This document shows positions 27,171-36,014 of a stretch of DNA of 64,000 bases, piece by piece. Position numbers and translations under genes: made by a program. The DNA comes from CAVQGM01 sp963712065. Lineage in GTDB: Bacteria; Actinomycetota; Acidimicrobiia; Acidimicrobiales; Acidimicrobilacustridaceae. The DNA lies in contig CAVQGM010000001.1 in the NCBI GenBank assembly GCA_963712065.1, positions 1,612,001-1,676,000 on the forward strand. The letters are read 5' to 3'. Positions within the stretch are counted from its first letter, which is position 1. Each line of letters starts with the position of its first letter. The notes below the pieces were generated by a model. The model searched no databases. It worked only from the letters and a program-made list of their open reading frames with translations, and was not told where the DNA came from.

Positions 27171-27611
27171 GTGGAGCGCCGATACCGAGTCGTCGTCGCC
27201 AAACCCGGCCTCGACGGTCACGACCGGGGCGTCAAGGTCATCGCCCGAGCCCTTCGTGACGCCGGCTTCGAGGTCATCTACACGGGGCTGTTCCAGACGC
27301 CGGAGCAGGTGGCCGAGGCTGCGGTGCAGGAGGACGCCGACGCCGTCGGGCTCTCGGTGCTGTCCGGAGCCCATCTGACCCTGTTCCCCAGGGTGGTCGA
27401 CGAGCTCCGCAACCGGGGCCTCGACGACGTGGTCGTGTTCGGGGGTGGGATCATCCCCGACGCCGACGTCGACGAGCTCCGGGCCAAGGGGGTCGCGGCC
27501 GTGTTCACGCCTGGCGCCGGCCTCGACGACATCACCGACTGGCTCGAACAGGCGCTCGACGAGCGCGAGCGCGGGACACCCCCTGGTTTGGGACCGGCCC
27601 ACCGCCCCTGA
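27171..27611 (+). CDS. Stand-alone cobalamin-binding domain protein (methylmalonyl-CoA mutase C-terminal type)
   Basis: A 146-residue protein consisting only of a B12-binding Rossmann domain. The cobalt-ligating histidine motif DGHDRGVKVIARAL (about residue 16), then GLFQTPEQVAEAA, VGLSVLSGAHLTLF and FGGGIIPDADVDEL match the C-terminal domain of methylmalonyl-CoA mutase and the small subunit of isobutyryl-CoA mutase. A separate large subunit is needed for catalysis and none is in the window. The small TAGTAT promoter and the sucC gene downstream suggest a link to succinyl-CoA metabolism. Confidence 0.9.
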   Translation: MERRYRVVVAKPGLDGHDRGVKVIARALRDAGFEVIYTGLFQTPEQVAEAAVQEDADAVGLSVLSGAHLTLFPRVVDELRNRGLDDVVVFGGGIIPDADVDELRAKGVAAVFTPGAGLDDITDWLEQALDERERGTPPGLGPAHRP

Positions 27612-27612
27612 G

Positions 27613-27618
27613 TAGGGT
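27613..27618 (+). promoter_or_regulatory. -10 box TAGGGT for sucC
   Basis: TAGGGT ends 8 nt before the GTG at 27627, consistent with a leaderless transcript. Confidence 0.5.
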
Positions 27619-27626
27619 CTCGCGCC

Positions 27627-28766
27627 GTGGACCTTCTCGAGTTCCAGGGCAAGGAGTTCTTCGCGTCGTTCGGCATCCCGGTGTCACCCGGCCACGCCGT
27701 CGACTCCGTCCTCGGCGCGGCCAACGCCGCCGAGCAGCTGGGCTACCCCGTGGTGGTCAAGGCCCAGGTGCACGTGGGGGGCCGGGGCAAGGCCGGGGGA
27801 GTGAAGCTGGCCAACGACGCCGCCGAGCTGCGCGAGCACGCCGAGAACATCATCGGCATGGACATCAAGGGGCACCGGGTCCACATCGTGTGGATCGAGA
27901 AGGCCTCCGACATCGCCGATGAGTACTACGCCAGCTTCACCCTCGACCGGTCGAGGAAGCTGCACCTGGGCATGCTGTCGGCCCAGGGCGGCGTCGACAT
28001 CGAAGGGGTGGCGGCCGAAGCCCCGGAGGCCATCGCCAAGATCTGGGTCGACCCGGTCGACGGCCTCGACGAGGCCACCTGCCGGGCTTGGGTGAAGGCG
28101 GCCAGCCTCGACCCGCAGGCCGAGGACGGCGCCGTCGACATCCTGCTCAAGCTCTACACGGCCTACACCGAGGGCGATGCCGACCTGGTGGAGGTCAACC
28201 CGCTGATCCTCAAGCCGGATGGGGCCGTGCACGCCCTCGACGCCAAGGTCACGCTCGACAACAACGCCGAGTTCCGCCACGAGTGGGGCAACTACGAGGC
28301 CACCCAGGTTCGCGACGAGCGCGAGCAGGCGGCCAACGACGCCAACCTCCAGTACGTGGGCCTCGAGGGCTCGATCGGCATCATCGCCAACGGCGCCGGC
28401 CTGGCCATGAGCACCCTCGACGTCGTGAACCAGGCAGGCGGTGAGCCGGCGAACTTCCTCGACGTCGGCGGCGGTGCCGATGCGGCCAAGTTCGTGGCCG
28501 CCCTCACGATCATCGACAACGATCCGCGGGTGAAGTCGATCTTCATCAACATCTTCGGCGGCATCACCCGGGGCGAAGAGGTCGCCAACGGCATCATCTC
28601 CGCTCTCGACCAGATCGACATCAGCTCCCCGATCGTGATCCGCCTCGACGGCACCAACGCCGAGGAGGGCCGCAAGATCCTCGAGCCGCACCTGTCCGAC
28701 CGGCTGCAGATGCAGCCGACCATGCTCGACGCCGCCCGCGCCGCCGTCGCCCTGGCCGGGAAGTAG
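27627..28766 (+). CDS. sucC: Succinyl-CoA ligase beta subunit
   Basis: A 379-residue ATP-grasp protein that, with SucD, converts succinyl-CoA to succinate while making ATP or GTP. It opens with DLLEFQGKEFFASFGIPV, has the nucleotide-binding VVKAQVHVGGRGKAGGVKLA, and ends with the CoA-ligase domain (NFLDVGGGADAAKFVAAL; IFINIFGGITRGEEVANGI). Its length is normal. sucD follows after 10 nt. Confidence 0.96.
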   Translation: MDLLEFQGKEFFASFGIPVSPGHAVDSVLGAANAAEQLGYPVVVKAQVHVGGRGKAGGVKLANDAAELREHAENIIGMDIKGHRVHIVWIEKASDIADEYYASFTLDRSRKLHLGMLSAQGGVDIEGVAAEAPEAIAKIWVDPVDGLDEATCRAWVKAASLDPQAEDGAVDILLKLYTAYTEGDADLVEVNPLILKPDGAVHALDAKVTLDNNAEFRHEWGNYEATQVRDEREQAANDANLQYVGLEGSIGIIANGAGLAMSTLDVVNQAGGEPANFLDVGGGADAAKFVAALTIIDNDPRVKSIFINIFGGITRGEEVANGIISALDQIDISSPIVIRLDGTNAEEGRKILEPHLSDRLQMQPTMLDAARAAVALAGK

Positions 28767-28776
28767 AGGAGCCCCC

Positions 28777-29670
28777 GTGAGCATCTTCGTCGACGAGACG
28801 ACCAAGGTCGTCTACCAGGGCCTCACCGGGAGCCAGGGCCGCTACTACGGGCTGCTGAACCGCGACTACGGCACCCAGGTCGTGGCCGGCACCAACCCGA
28901 AGAAGGCCGGCACCGACGTCGAGGGCATCCCGGTGTTCGCCTCGGTGGGCGACGCCGTCGCCGAGACCGGCGCCAACGCCTCGTGCATCTTCATCCCGGC
29001 CCCGGGTGTGCGCGCCGCGGTCATGGAGGCGGCCGAGGGCGGTGTCGAGTTCATCGTCTGCATCACCGAGGGGGTCCCCGCCCACGACGAGGCGTGGTTC
29101 TACAACAGGCTCGAGCGCGACTTCCCCGACGTGCAACTGCTCGGGCCGAACTGCCCCGGCATCATCAGCCCCGGCAAGTGCAACATCGGCATCACCGCCG
29201 GCCACATCGCCAAGGCGGGCGGCCCCGTGGGCATCGTCAGCAGGTCGGGCACCCTGACCTATCAGGCGCTCTGGGAGCTCAAGCTCCAGGACATCGGCGT
29301 CACCACCTGCGTCGGCATCGGTGGCGACCCCGTGCCGGGGACGAGCTTCATCGACTGCCTCGAGCGCTTCGAGGCCGACCCCGAGACGAAGGCCGTGATG
29401 ATGATCGGCGAGATCGGCGGCTCGGCCGAGGAGGAGGCCGCCGAGTTCATCAAGGCCGAGATGTCGAAGCCGGTGGTCTCCTACGTCGCCGGGGTCACCG
29501 CCCCGGCGGGGAAGAAGATGGGCCACGCCGGCGCCATCGTCTCCGGGGGCAAGGGCACCGCAGCGGCCAAGATGGAGGCCCTCGAGGCCGCCGGCGCCAA
29601 GGTCGGGCGCAACCCCACCGAGGCGGGCGAGCTCATGGTCGAGATCGTCCGCGAGCACGGCTGGGCCTGA
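28777..29670 (+). CDS. sucD: Succinyl-CoA ligase alpha subunit
   Basis: A 297-residue partner of SucC. The CoA-binding Rossmann part includes TKVVYQGLTGSQGRYYG and NCPGIISPGKCNIGI, and the phosphorylated histidine lies in KMGHAGAIVSGGKGTAAAK. A ribosome site (GAGGAGCC) precedes the GTG. It is in an operon with sucC. Confidence 0.96.
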   Translation: MSIFVDETTKVVYQGLTGSQGRYYGLLNRDYGTQVVAGTNPKKAGTDVEGIPVFASVGDAVAETGANASCIFIPAPGVRAAVMEAAEGGVEFIVCITEGVPAHDEAWFYNRLERDFPDVQLLGPNCPGIISPGKCNIGITAGHIAKAGGPVGIVSRSGTLTYQALWELKLQDIGVTTCVGIGGDPVPGTSFIDCLERFEADPETKAVMMIGEIGGSAEEEAAEFIKAEMSKPVVSYVAGVTAPAGKKMGHAGAIVSGGKGTAAAKMEALEAAGAKVGRNPTEAGELMVEIVREHGWA

Positions 29671-29699
29671 TCCCGGCCAGCCGGTCGTCGGCGGACGGG

Positions 29700-29705
29700 T
29701 AGCGT
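29700..29705 (+). promoter_or_regulatory. -10 box TAGCGT for purN
   Basis: TAGCGT ends 7 nt before the ATG at 29713. It includes an upstream GTG, which argues against that GTG as the start. Confidence 0.5.
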
Positions 29706-29712
29706 GCCGGCG

Positions 29713-30276
29713 ATGCGAATCGCCGTGCTCGCCTCCGGCAGCGGGACCATCCTCGACGCCATCCTGGCCGAGGGCATCCCGGTCGAGATCGTGGTCGTCG
29801 ACCGGCCGTGCGGTGCCACCGGCGTGGCCAGCCACCACGGGGTGCCGGTCGCGCTGGTGGAGCGCACCAGCTACGGCGGGGACTTCGATCGTGGGGCCTA
29901 CACCGACCAGGTCGTGGCCGTGCTCGACGGGCACACCATCGATCTGGTCGTCATGGCGGGGTGGGGCACGATCTTCGCGCCGTCGCTGTTCGAGGCCTAC
30001 GCCGGGCGCATCGTGAACACCCACCCGGCGTTGCTGCCCGCGTTCAAGGGCTGGCACGCGGTGCGTGACGCGCTGGCCTACGGGGTCAAGGTCACGGGCT
30101 GCACCGTGCACGTGGCCACCGCCGAGGTCGACGAGGGCCCGATCCTCGCCCAGGAGGCGGTGGAGGTGCTCCCCGACGACAGCGAGGAGACGCTGCACGA
30201 GCGGATCAAGGCCGTGGAACGGCGGCTCTACGTGAAGACGATCAGGGAGATCCTGGAGAGGGGTTCGGTGCGGTGA
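29713..30276 (+). CDS. purN: Phosphoribosylglycinamide formyltransferase
   Basis: A 187-residue enzyme that puts a formyl group from 10-formyl-THF on GAR in purine synthesis. It opens with MRIAVLASGSGTILDAIL, has the active-site Asn/His in VNTHPALLPAFKGWHAV and the Asp loop GCTVHVATAEVDEGPILAQ. The loop is GTILDA where many PurN have GSNLQA. The stop overlaps the purH start by 4 nt. The ATG is preferred over a GTG 9 nt upstream because the latter lies inside the -10 box. Confidence 0.92.
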   Translation: MRIAVLASGSGTILDAILAEGIPVEIVVVDRPCGATGVASHHGVPVALVERTSYGGDFDRGAYTDQVVAVLDGHTIDLVVMAGWGTIFAPSLFEAYAGRIVNTHPALLPAFKGWHAVRDALAYGVKVTGCTVHVATAEVDEGPILAQEAVEVLPDDSEETLHERIKAVERRLYVKTIREILERGSVR

Positions 30277-31796
30277 GGGCGCTGTTGTCCGTGTACGACA
30301 AGACGGGGATCGTCGACTTCGCGCGGTCGCTCCACGACCTGGCGGTCGACCTCGTGTCGAGCGGCGGCACCGCCCGGGCGCTGGCCGATGCCGGCCTGCC
30401 GGTCACCGATGTGGCCGATCTCACCGGGGTGCCGGCCATCCTCGGTCATCGGGTCGTGACCCTGCACCCGAAGGTGCACGGTGGTCTGCTCGCCGACCGG
30501 GACGACGCCGAGCACGTCGCCGACATGGAGCGGTACGGCATCGAACCGATCGATCTCGTGGTGTCGAACCTCTACCCGTTCGCGTCCGACCCGTCGATCG
30601 AGCTCATCGACATCGGCGGCCCGGCCATGGTGCGGGCGGCGGCCAAGAACCATGCCTTCGTCGGCGTGGTCACCGATCCGGGGCAGTACGGCGAGGTGCT
30701 CGCCGACCTGAGGGCTCACGGCGCCCTCACCGCCGACACCCGCCGCGGCCTGGCCGTCGCCGCGTTCCGGGCCACCGCCGCCTACGACGCCGCCATCGCC
30801 GAGTGGCTGGGCGCCTCCGCCGACCGCAGCGCCGTCGTCCCGGGGGCGCCGGCCGAGCTGCCGGAGACGATCGAGGTCCGCCTCGAGCGACGGTCGGTGC
30901 TCCGCTATGGCGAGAACCCCCATCAGGTGGGTGCCCGCTACGCGACCGCCGGTGCCGACGGCTGGTGGGACACGGCCGTCCAGCACGGCGGCAAGGAGAT
31001 GTCGTACCTGAACGTGTACGACGCCGACGCCGCCTGGCGACTCGCCCACAGCCTCGGCGACGGGCCGGCGGCGGTCGTGGTAAAGCACGCCAACCCGTGC
31101 GGCGTCGCCGTCGCCGAGGACATCACGGCCGCCTACACCCGCGCCCACGAGTGCGACCCGGTGTCGGCGTTCGGCGGCATCGTCGCCGTCAACCGACCGG
31201 TCACCGCGGCGATGGCCGAGGCCCTCGCACCGGTGTTCACGGAGGTGCTGGTGGCGCCCGGGTTCGAAGACGACGCCCTCGTCCGGCTGCTCGAGAAGCG
31301 GAACCTGCGGGTGCTCGAGGCACAGCCGCCGTCGCCACCCGCCCCGACGCTGCGCTCGATCGACGGCGGCTACCTCGTCCAGACCCCGGACCTCGTCACC
31401 GTCGATCGGGGCGCGTGGCAGGTGGTCACCGAGCGAGCCCCGTCCGACGAGCAGTGGCGCGACCTCGAGCTCGCCTGGCAGGTCGTCGCCAAGGTCACGT
31501 CGAACGCCATCGTGCTCGTGAAGGACGGGCGGGCGGTCGGCATCGGCTGCGGTCAGCAGAACCGGCGCGATGCCGGCCGCCTCGCCGCCGAGAAGGCCGA
31601 TGGGCGGGCCGTCGGCGGGGCCTACGCCAGCGACGCCTTCTTCCCGTTCCCCGACGGCCTCGACGCTGCCGTCGACGCCGGTGCCACCGCCGTCGTCCAG
31701 CCCGGCGGCTCGGTGCGCGACGAGGAGGTCATCGCCGCCGCCGACGCCGCCGGCCTGGCCATGGTGTTCACCGGCGAGCGCCACTTCCGCCACTGA
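30273..31796 (+). CDS. purH: Bifunctional AICAR transformylase / IMP cyclohydrolase
   Basis: A 507-residue enzyme for the last two steps to IMP. The N-terminal cyclohydrolase has LLSVYDKTGIVDFARSLHDL and GHRVVTLHPKVHGGLLA, and SNLYPF. The C-terminal transformylase has VVVKHANPCGVAVAEDI and HECDPVSAFGGIVAVNRPV and ends with GSVRDEEVIAAADAAGLAM. It uses 10-formyl-THF, linking it to folD just downstream. It is coupled to purN by a 4-nt overlap. Confidence 0.96.
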   Translation: MRALLSVYDKTGIVDFARSLHDLAVDLVSSGGTARALADAGLPVTDVADLTGVPAILGHRVVTLHPKVHGGLLADRDDAEHVADMERYGIEPIDLVVSNLYPFASDPSIELIDIGGPAMVRAAAKNHAFVGVVTDPGQYGEVLADLRAHGALTADTRRGLAVAAFRATAAYDAAIAEWLGASADRSAVVPGAPAELPETIEVRLERRSVLRYGENPHQVGARYATAGADGWWDTAVQHGGKEMSYLNVYDADAAWRLAHSLGDGPAAVVVKHANPCGVAVAEDITAAYTRAHECDPVSAFGGIVAVNRPVTAAMAEALAPVFTEVLVAPGFEDDALVRLLEKRNLRVLEAQPPSPPAPTLRSIDGGYLVQTPDLVTVDRGAWQVVTERAPSDEQWRDLELAWQVVAKVTSNAIVLVKDGRAVGIGCGQQNRRDAGRLAAEKADGRAVGGAYASDAFFPFPDGLDAAVDAGATAVVQPGGSVRDEEVIAAADAAGLAMVFTGERHFRH

Positions 31797-31813
31797 CCCC
31801 ACCACTCGGGCTC

Positions 31814-31819
31814 TAACGT
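31814..31819 (+). promoter_or_regulatory. -10 box TAACGT for folD
   Basis: TAACGT ends 6 nt before the GTG at 31826. Confidence 0.5.
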
Positions 31820-31825
31820 GGCCTC

Positions 31826-32686
31826 GTGACCGCGCAGATCCTCGACGGCGAGCTCGTCGCCTCCCAGGTCAAGGCCGACCTCGTCGCCCGCATCGAGGCC
31901 TTGGTCGAGCGGGGCATCACGCCCGGCCTCGGCACGGTGCTCGTCGGCGACGACGGACCCTCGGCCAACTACGTCGCCATGAAGCACCGGGACTGCGAGG
32001 AGCTGGGCATGGCCTCGTTCCACGAGCACCTGCCGGCCGACGCCACCCAGGCCGACGTGCTGGCCGTCGTGGCCTCCTTCAACGCCGATCCGGCGATCGA
32101 CGCCTACCTGATGCAGTACCCCTTCCCGAGCCACCTCGACTACGAGGAGGCGTTGCTCGGGGTCGATCCCGACAAGGACGTCGACGGCCTCCACCCCGTC
32201 AACCTGGGCAAGCTGGTGCAGGGCATCGACGCACCCGTCGCCTGCACCCCCGCCGGCATCCAGGCCCTGCTCGCCCACTACGGCATCGAGCTGGCCGGCG
32301 CCCACGTGGTCATCGTCGGGCGGGGGCTCACGATCGGCCGTCCGCTCGCCAACCTGCTCACCCTGAAGCGGCCTCACGCCAACGCCGCGGTCACCGTGGT
32401 GCACACCGGCGTCGCCGACCTCGGCGCCTACACGCGACAGGCCGACGTGCTCGTCGCCGCCGCCGGCTCTCCCGGCCTCGTCACCGCGGACATGGTCAGG
32501 CCCGGCGCCGCCGTGGTGGCCGCCGGCGTGTCCTTCGAGGGCCGCAAGGTCCTGTCCGACGTGGCCGACGAGGTGGCCGAGGTCGCCGGCTGGCTGTCGC
32601 CGCGCCTCGGCGGGGTCGGGCCCATGACCCGCGCCATGCTGTTGCGCAACACGGTCGACGCGGCCGAGCGCCGGGCCGACCGGTGA
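31826..32686 (+). CDS. folD: Methylenetetrahydrofolate dehydrogenase / cyclohydrolase
   Basis: A 286-residue bifunctional enzyme that interconverts methylene-, methenyl- and formyl-THF. The catalytic lysine is in NYVAMKHRDCEELGM. DGLHPVNLGKLVQG and CTPAGIQALLAHYGIEL are family motifs. The NADP loop reads GRGLTIGRPLANLL, with GLT where many FolD have SxIV. The end GGVGPMTRAMLLRNT is typical. Its stop overlaps the start of the thioesterase-like gene. Confidence 0.94.
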   Translation: MTAQILDGELVASQVKADLVARIEALVERGITPGLGTVLVGDDGPSANYVAMKHRDCEELGMASFHEHLPADATQADVLAVVASFNADPAIDAYLMQYPFPSHLDYEEALLGVDPDKDVDGLHPVNLGKLVQGIDAPVACTPAGIQALLAHYGIELAGAHVVIVGRGLTIGRPLANLLTLKRPHANAAVTVVHTGVADLGAYTRQADVLVAAAGSPGLVTADMVRPGAAVVAAGVSFEGRKVLSDVADEVAEVAGWLSPRLGGVGPMTRAMLLRNTVDAAERRADR

Positions 32687-33582
32687 CCGGCGGGTCGACG
32701 CCACCCGAGCCACCCTCGTTCGACGAGGTCACCTCCGTCGTCCCCGCCCCCGCCCCGGAGGGAGGGGAGTCCGGGAGCGCCCGGCGGTTCGTCGCCCACC
32801 TCCCCGAGTCGTGGTCCACCCCGGGCGGCGTGCACGGCGGGGTCCTCGTGGCCGCCGGCCTGCGGGCCGCCCTGGCCGGTGCCGATCGGCCCGATCTGCA
32901 GATGCGCCTGGCCCACGCCGTCTTCCTGGCGCCGCCGAGCCATGACCTCACGTTCACCGTCGCCAGCCTGCGCGAGGGGAAGGGGAGCGCCCACGTGCGG
33001 GTCACCGGGATCTGTGCCCGGCAGGACTCGCCGGCGGTCGATCTCACCGTCGTGCTCACGAGCGACCGGGAGTCGCCGGCGTTCCTCGACGCCCGACCGC
33101 CCGAGGTGCCGGCGTGGGACGACGCCGCCACGGCCGTGGTGCGCGAGGGCGGCCCGGCCATGCCCAGTCCGCGCCTGTTCGACAACCTCGAGATCCGGCC
33201 GGTGCTCGGGGTCCTCCCGATGTGGGAGGGATGGGTCCCCGACCAACCGGCCCGACACGTCCGCTGGAACCGCTACCGCCGCCCCGTCGCCCGCGATGAC
33301 CGGGGCCATCTGGATCCGCTCATGCTGCTGCCGATCGCCGACCTGCCCGGTCCCGCGGTGTGGGTGCGGTTCGGGCCCGAAGAGCCGGTCCTGTTCTTCC
33401 TCTCGCTCGACCTGTCGATCACGTTCCTCGAGCCGGTCGTCGACGAGCGCGTGCTCACCGACATCCGCGCCCGTTGGCTCGGGCGGGGCCACGTCCACAC
33501 GGAGACCGACCTGTGGTCCGATGGGCGCCTCGTGGCCACGTCCACCCAGACGATGCTCCGCCGGGTGGGGCGCACGCCGTAG
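32683..33582 (+). CDS. TesB-like acyl-CoA thioesterase
   Basis: A 299-residue protein with two hotdog folds. The first half has the hotdog helix GGVHGGVLVAAGLRAALAG, and QMRLAHAVFLAPPSHDLTFT followed by VASLREGKGSAHVRVTGIC as in TesB/YbgC-like thioesterases. The second half (AVWVRFGPEEPVLFFLSLDL, then TDLWSDGRLVATSTQTML) is the second hotdog. The acyl substrate is unknown. Translationally coupled to folD although the function looks unrelated. Confidence 0.82.
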   Translation: MTGGSTPPEPPSFDEVTSVVPAPAPEGGESGSARRFVAHLPESWSTPGGVHGGVLVAAGLRAALAGADRPDLQMRLAHAVFLAPPSHDLTFTVASLREGKGSAHVRVTGICARQDSPAVDLTVVLTSDRESPAFLDARPPEVPAWDDAATAVVREGGPAMPSPRLFDNLEIRPVLGVLPMWEGWVPDQPARHVRWNRYRRPVARDDRGHLDPLMLLPIADLPGPAVWVRFGPEEPVLFFLSLDLSITFLEPVVDERVLTDIRARWLGRGHVHTETDLWSDGRLVATSTQTMLRRVGRTP

Positions 33583-33626
33583 CCGGCGTCCGGGAGACGG
33601 GCCTCGCCGAGGACGGAGGGTGGCGG

Positions 33627-33632
33627 TAGCCT
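33627..33632 (+). promoter_or_regulatory. -10 box TAGCCT for metF
   Basis: TAGCCT ends 8 nt before the GTG at 33641. Confidence 0.5.
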
Positions 33633-33640
33633 TTCCCGCC

Positions 33641-34492
33641 GTGACGCACATCCGCGACCTGCTCGCCGAGGGACGCACCTACTCGTTCGAGTTCTTCCCC
33701 CCGAAGACCGACGAGGCCGCCCGTGAGCTCGAGAAGACCATCGCCGAGCTCGAGCCGCTGCACCCGTCGTTCGTGTCGGTCACCTACGGCGCCGGCGGCT
33801 CCACCCGGGAGCGCACGCGCGACGTGGTGGTGCACATCGAGCGCGACACCTCGATGACGGCGATGGCCCACCTGACCTGCATCGCCCACACGCGCCGCGA
33901 GCTCGAGGCGATCATCGACGACTACCGCGACGCCGGCGTCCACAACCTGCTCGCCCTCGGCGGCGACCCGCCCCCCGACGTCGACGACGCGCCCCGCGAG
34001 CTCGAGTACGCCGCCGAGCTGGTCGAGCTCATCCGCGGCTCCGGCGACTTCTCCATCGGTGTGGCCGCCCATCCGGAGCTGCACCCGCGCTCGCCCGACC
34101 GCGACAGCGACCGCCGTCACCTCGCCGCCAAGCTGGTGCTCGCCGACTTCGGCATCACCCAGTTCTTCTTCGAACCGGCGCCCTACCTGCGCATGCGAGA
34201 CGAGCTGGCCGCCCTCGGCTGCACCGTGCCCGTCATCCCCGGCATCATCCCGGTCACCAACGCCAAGCAGGTGAAGCGGTTCGCCGAGATGGCCGGCGCC
34301 GAGTTCCCGCCCGCGCTGGCGGCCCGCTTCGACGCGGTGGCCGACGACCCCGAGGCAGTGCGGGCGGTGGGTGTCGAGCTGGCCACCGACCTGTGCCGGC
34401 GCCTGCTCACCGAAGGGGTGCCGGGCATCCACTTCTACACCCTCAACCGTTCGACGGCGACGAGGGAGATCTACGCCAACCTCGGGTTGTGA
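33641..34492 (+). CDS. metF: Methylenetetrahydrofolate reductase
   Basis: A 283-residue FAD enzyme that makes 5-methyl-THF for methionine synthesis. Family motifs are YSFEFFPPKTDEAA, the NAD/FAD region SVTYGAGGSTRERT, HLTCIAHTRRELEAI, NLLALGGDPP, and ITQFFFEPAPY, ending in GIHFYTLNRSTATREIY. The start is set by the -10 box and by THIRDLLAEGRTYSFEF. It continues the one-carbon group with folD and the purine genes. Confidence 0.95.
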   Translation: MTHIRDLLAEGRTYSFEFFPPKTDEAARELEKTIAELEPLHPSFVSVTYGAGGSTRERTRDVVVHIERDTSMTAMAHLTCIAHTRRELEAIIDDYRDAGVHNLLALGGDPPPDVDDAPRELEYAAELVELIRGSGDFSIGVAAHPELHPRSPDRDSDRRHLAAKLVLADFGITQFFFEPAPYLRMRDELAALGCTVPVIPGIIPVTNAKQVKRFAEMAGAEFPPALAARFDAVADDPEAVRAVGVELATDLCRRLLTEGVPGIHFYTLNRSTATREIYANLGL

Positions 34493-34581
34493 CATCGGCT
34501 CGGCCACCGGCGGTCAGCCGGACGCGGGGCCGGTAGCCTGAGCGGGTTCGGCTGGGACACAGCCTCGACAAGGGGGATCAG

Positions 34582-36006
34582 GTGAAGGTCTACGACAAGC
34601 TCTACCTCGACGGCCGGTGGGTGCCGTCCACCGGCGACGGCACCATCGAGGTGGTGAACCCGTCCACCGAGGAGCTGGCCGGATCCATCCCCGAGGGCAC
34701 CCCGGAGGACGTCGATCGGGCCGTCGCCGCGGCCAAGGCCGCGTTCGAACCGTGGAGCCAGACCTCCAAGGAGGACCGGGCCAAGGTCATCCAGGCCATC
34801 GCCGAGGGCCTGGCCGCCCGATCCGAGGAGATCGCCGACACGATCTCGACCGAGATGGGCATGCCGATCATGTTCGCCAACATGATCCAGGCCGGCCTCC
34901 CCACGGCCGCCTTCACCGCCATGGTCGAGATCCTCGACGGCTTCGACTTCGAGGAGCGGGTCGGCAACTCGCTCGTGGTGCGGGAGCCGGCCGGGGTCGT
35001 GGGCGCCATCACGCCGTGGAACTACCCGCTCCACCAGATCGCCGCCAAGGTCGCGCCGGCGCTGGCCGCCGGCTGCACGGTGGTGCTCAAGCCGAGCGAG
35101 GTGGCCCCGCTCAACGCCTTCATCCTGGCCGAGATCATCGACGCCGCCGGCGTCCCCGCCGGGGTGTTCAACCTGGTGTCGGGCGTCGGGCCCGTGGTCG
35201 GCGAGGCGATCGCCTCCCACCCCGACGTCGACATGGTGTCGTTCACGGGCTCGACCCGGGCCGGCAAGCGCGTGAGCGAGCTGGCCGCCCAGACGGTCAA
35301 GCGAGTCCACCTCGAGCTGGGTGGGAAGTCGGCGAACATCATCCTCGACGACGCGGACCTCGATGCCTGCATCGCCCCCGGTGTGGTGTTCGGCTGCTAC
35401 CTCAACTCGGGCCAGACCTGCTCCGCCCTGACACGGATGCTCGTGCCCCGTGACCAGCAGGACGACATCGTCGAGCGGGTGAAGGCGGCGGCCGAGTCGG
35501 TCACCGTCGGCCCCGGCGCCTCCGACGCCCAGATCGGCCCGCTCGTGTCGGCCACCCAGCGCGACCGGGTGCGCGGCTACATCCAGAAGGGCATCGACGA
35601 GGGCGCCCGGCTGGTCACCGGTGGAGTCGAGCCGCCCGAGGGCCTCGACCGGGGCTACTTCGTGCAGCCGACGGTGTTCGCCGACGTCACGCCCGACATG
35701 ACCATCGCCCAAGAGGAGATCTTCGGGCCGGTCCTCGTCGTCATGCCCTACGACGACGAGGAAGAGGCCGTCCGCATCGCCAACGCCACCGTCTACGGGC
35801 TCGCCGGTGCCGTGCAGTCGAGCGACGTCGGTCGGGCGACACGCGTCGCTCGCCGTCTGCGCACCGGCCAGGTCGACGTCAACGGCGGCAGCTACAACCT
35901 GCTGGCGCCGTTCGGCGGCTACCGGCAGTCGGGCAACGGTCGCGAGAACGGCAGGTTCGGCCTCGAGGAGTTCCTCGAGACGAAGTCGATGCAGCTACCC
36001 CAGTAG
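34582..36006 (+). CDS. NAD(P)-dependent aldehyde dehydrogenase
   Basis: A 474-residue ALDH. The catalytic cysteine is in LNSGQTCSALTRML and the general-base glutamate in LELGGKSANIIL. The cofactor-binding motifs TPWNYPLHQIAAKVAPALA, LKPSEVAPL and FTGSTRAGKRVSELA are intact. The aldehyde is not predictable. AAGGGGGATCAG precedes the GTG. A TAGCCT -10 box at about 34533 suggests a leader of roughly 35 nt. Confidence 0.92.
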   Translation: MKVYDKLYLDGRWVPSTGDGTIEVVNPSTEELAGSIPEGTPEDVDRAVAAAKAAFEPWSQTSKEDRAKVIQAIAEGLAARSEEIADTISTEMGMPIMFANMIQAGLPTAAFTAMVEILDGFDFEERVGNSLVVREPAGVVGAITPWNYPLHQIAAKVAPALAAGCTVVLKPSEVAPLNAFILAEIIDAAGVPAGVFNLVSGVGPVVGEAIASHPDVDMVSFTGSTRAGKRVSELAAQTVKRVHLELGGKSANIILDDADLDACIAPGVVFGCYLNSGQTCSALTRMLVPRDQQDDIVERVKAAAESVTVGPGASDAQIGPLVSATQRDRVRGYIQKGIDEGARLVTGGVEPPEGLDRGYFVQPTVFADVTPDMTIAQEEIFGPVLVVMPYDDEEEAVRIANATVYGLAGAVQSSDVGRATRVARRLRTGQVDVNGGSYNLLAPFGGYRQSGNGRENGRFGLEEFLETKSMQLPQ

Positions 36007-36014
36007 CCGACCCG

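Noticed and set aside
29704..29712. GTG at 29704 as the purN start
   Set aside because: It lies inside the TAGCGT -10 box; the ATG at 29713 has the usual leaderless spacing and the family start MRIAVL.
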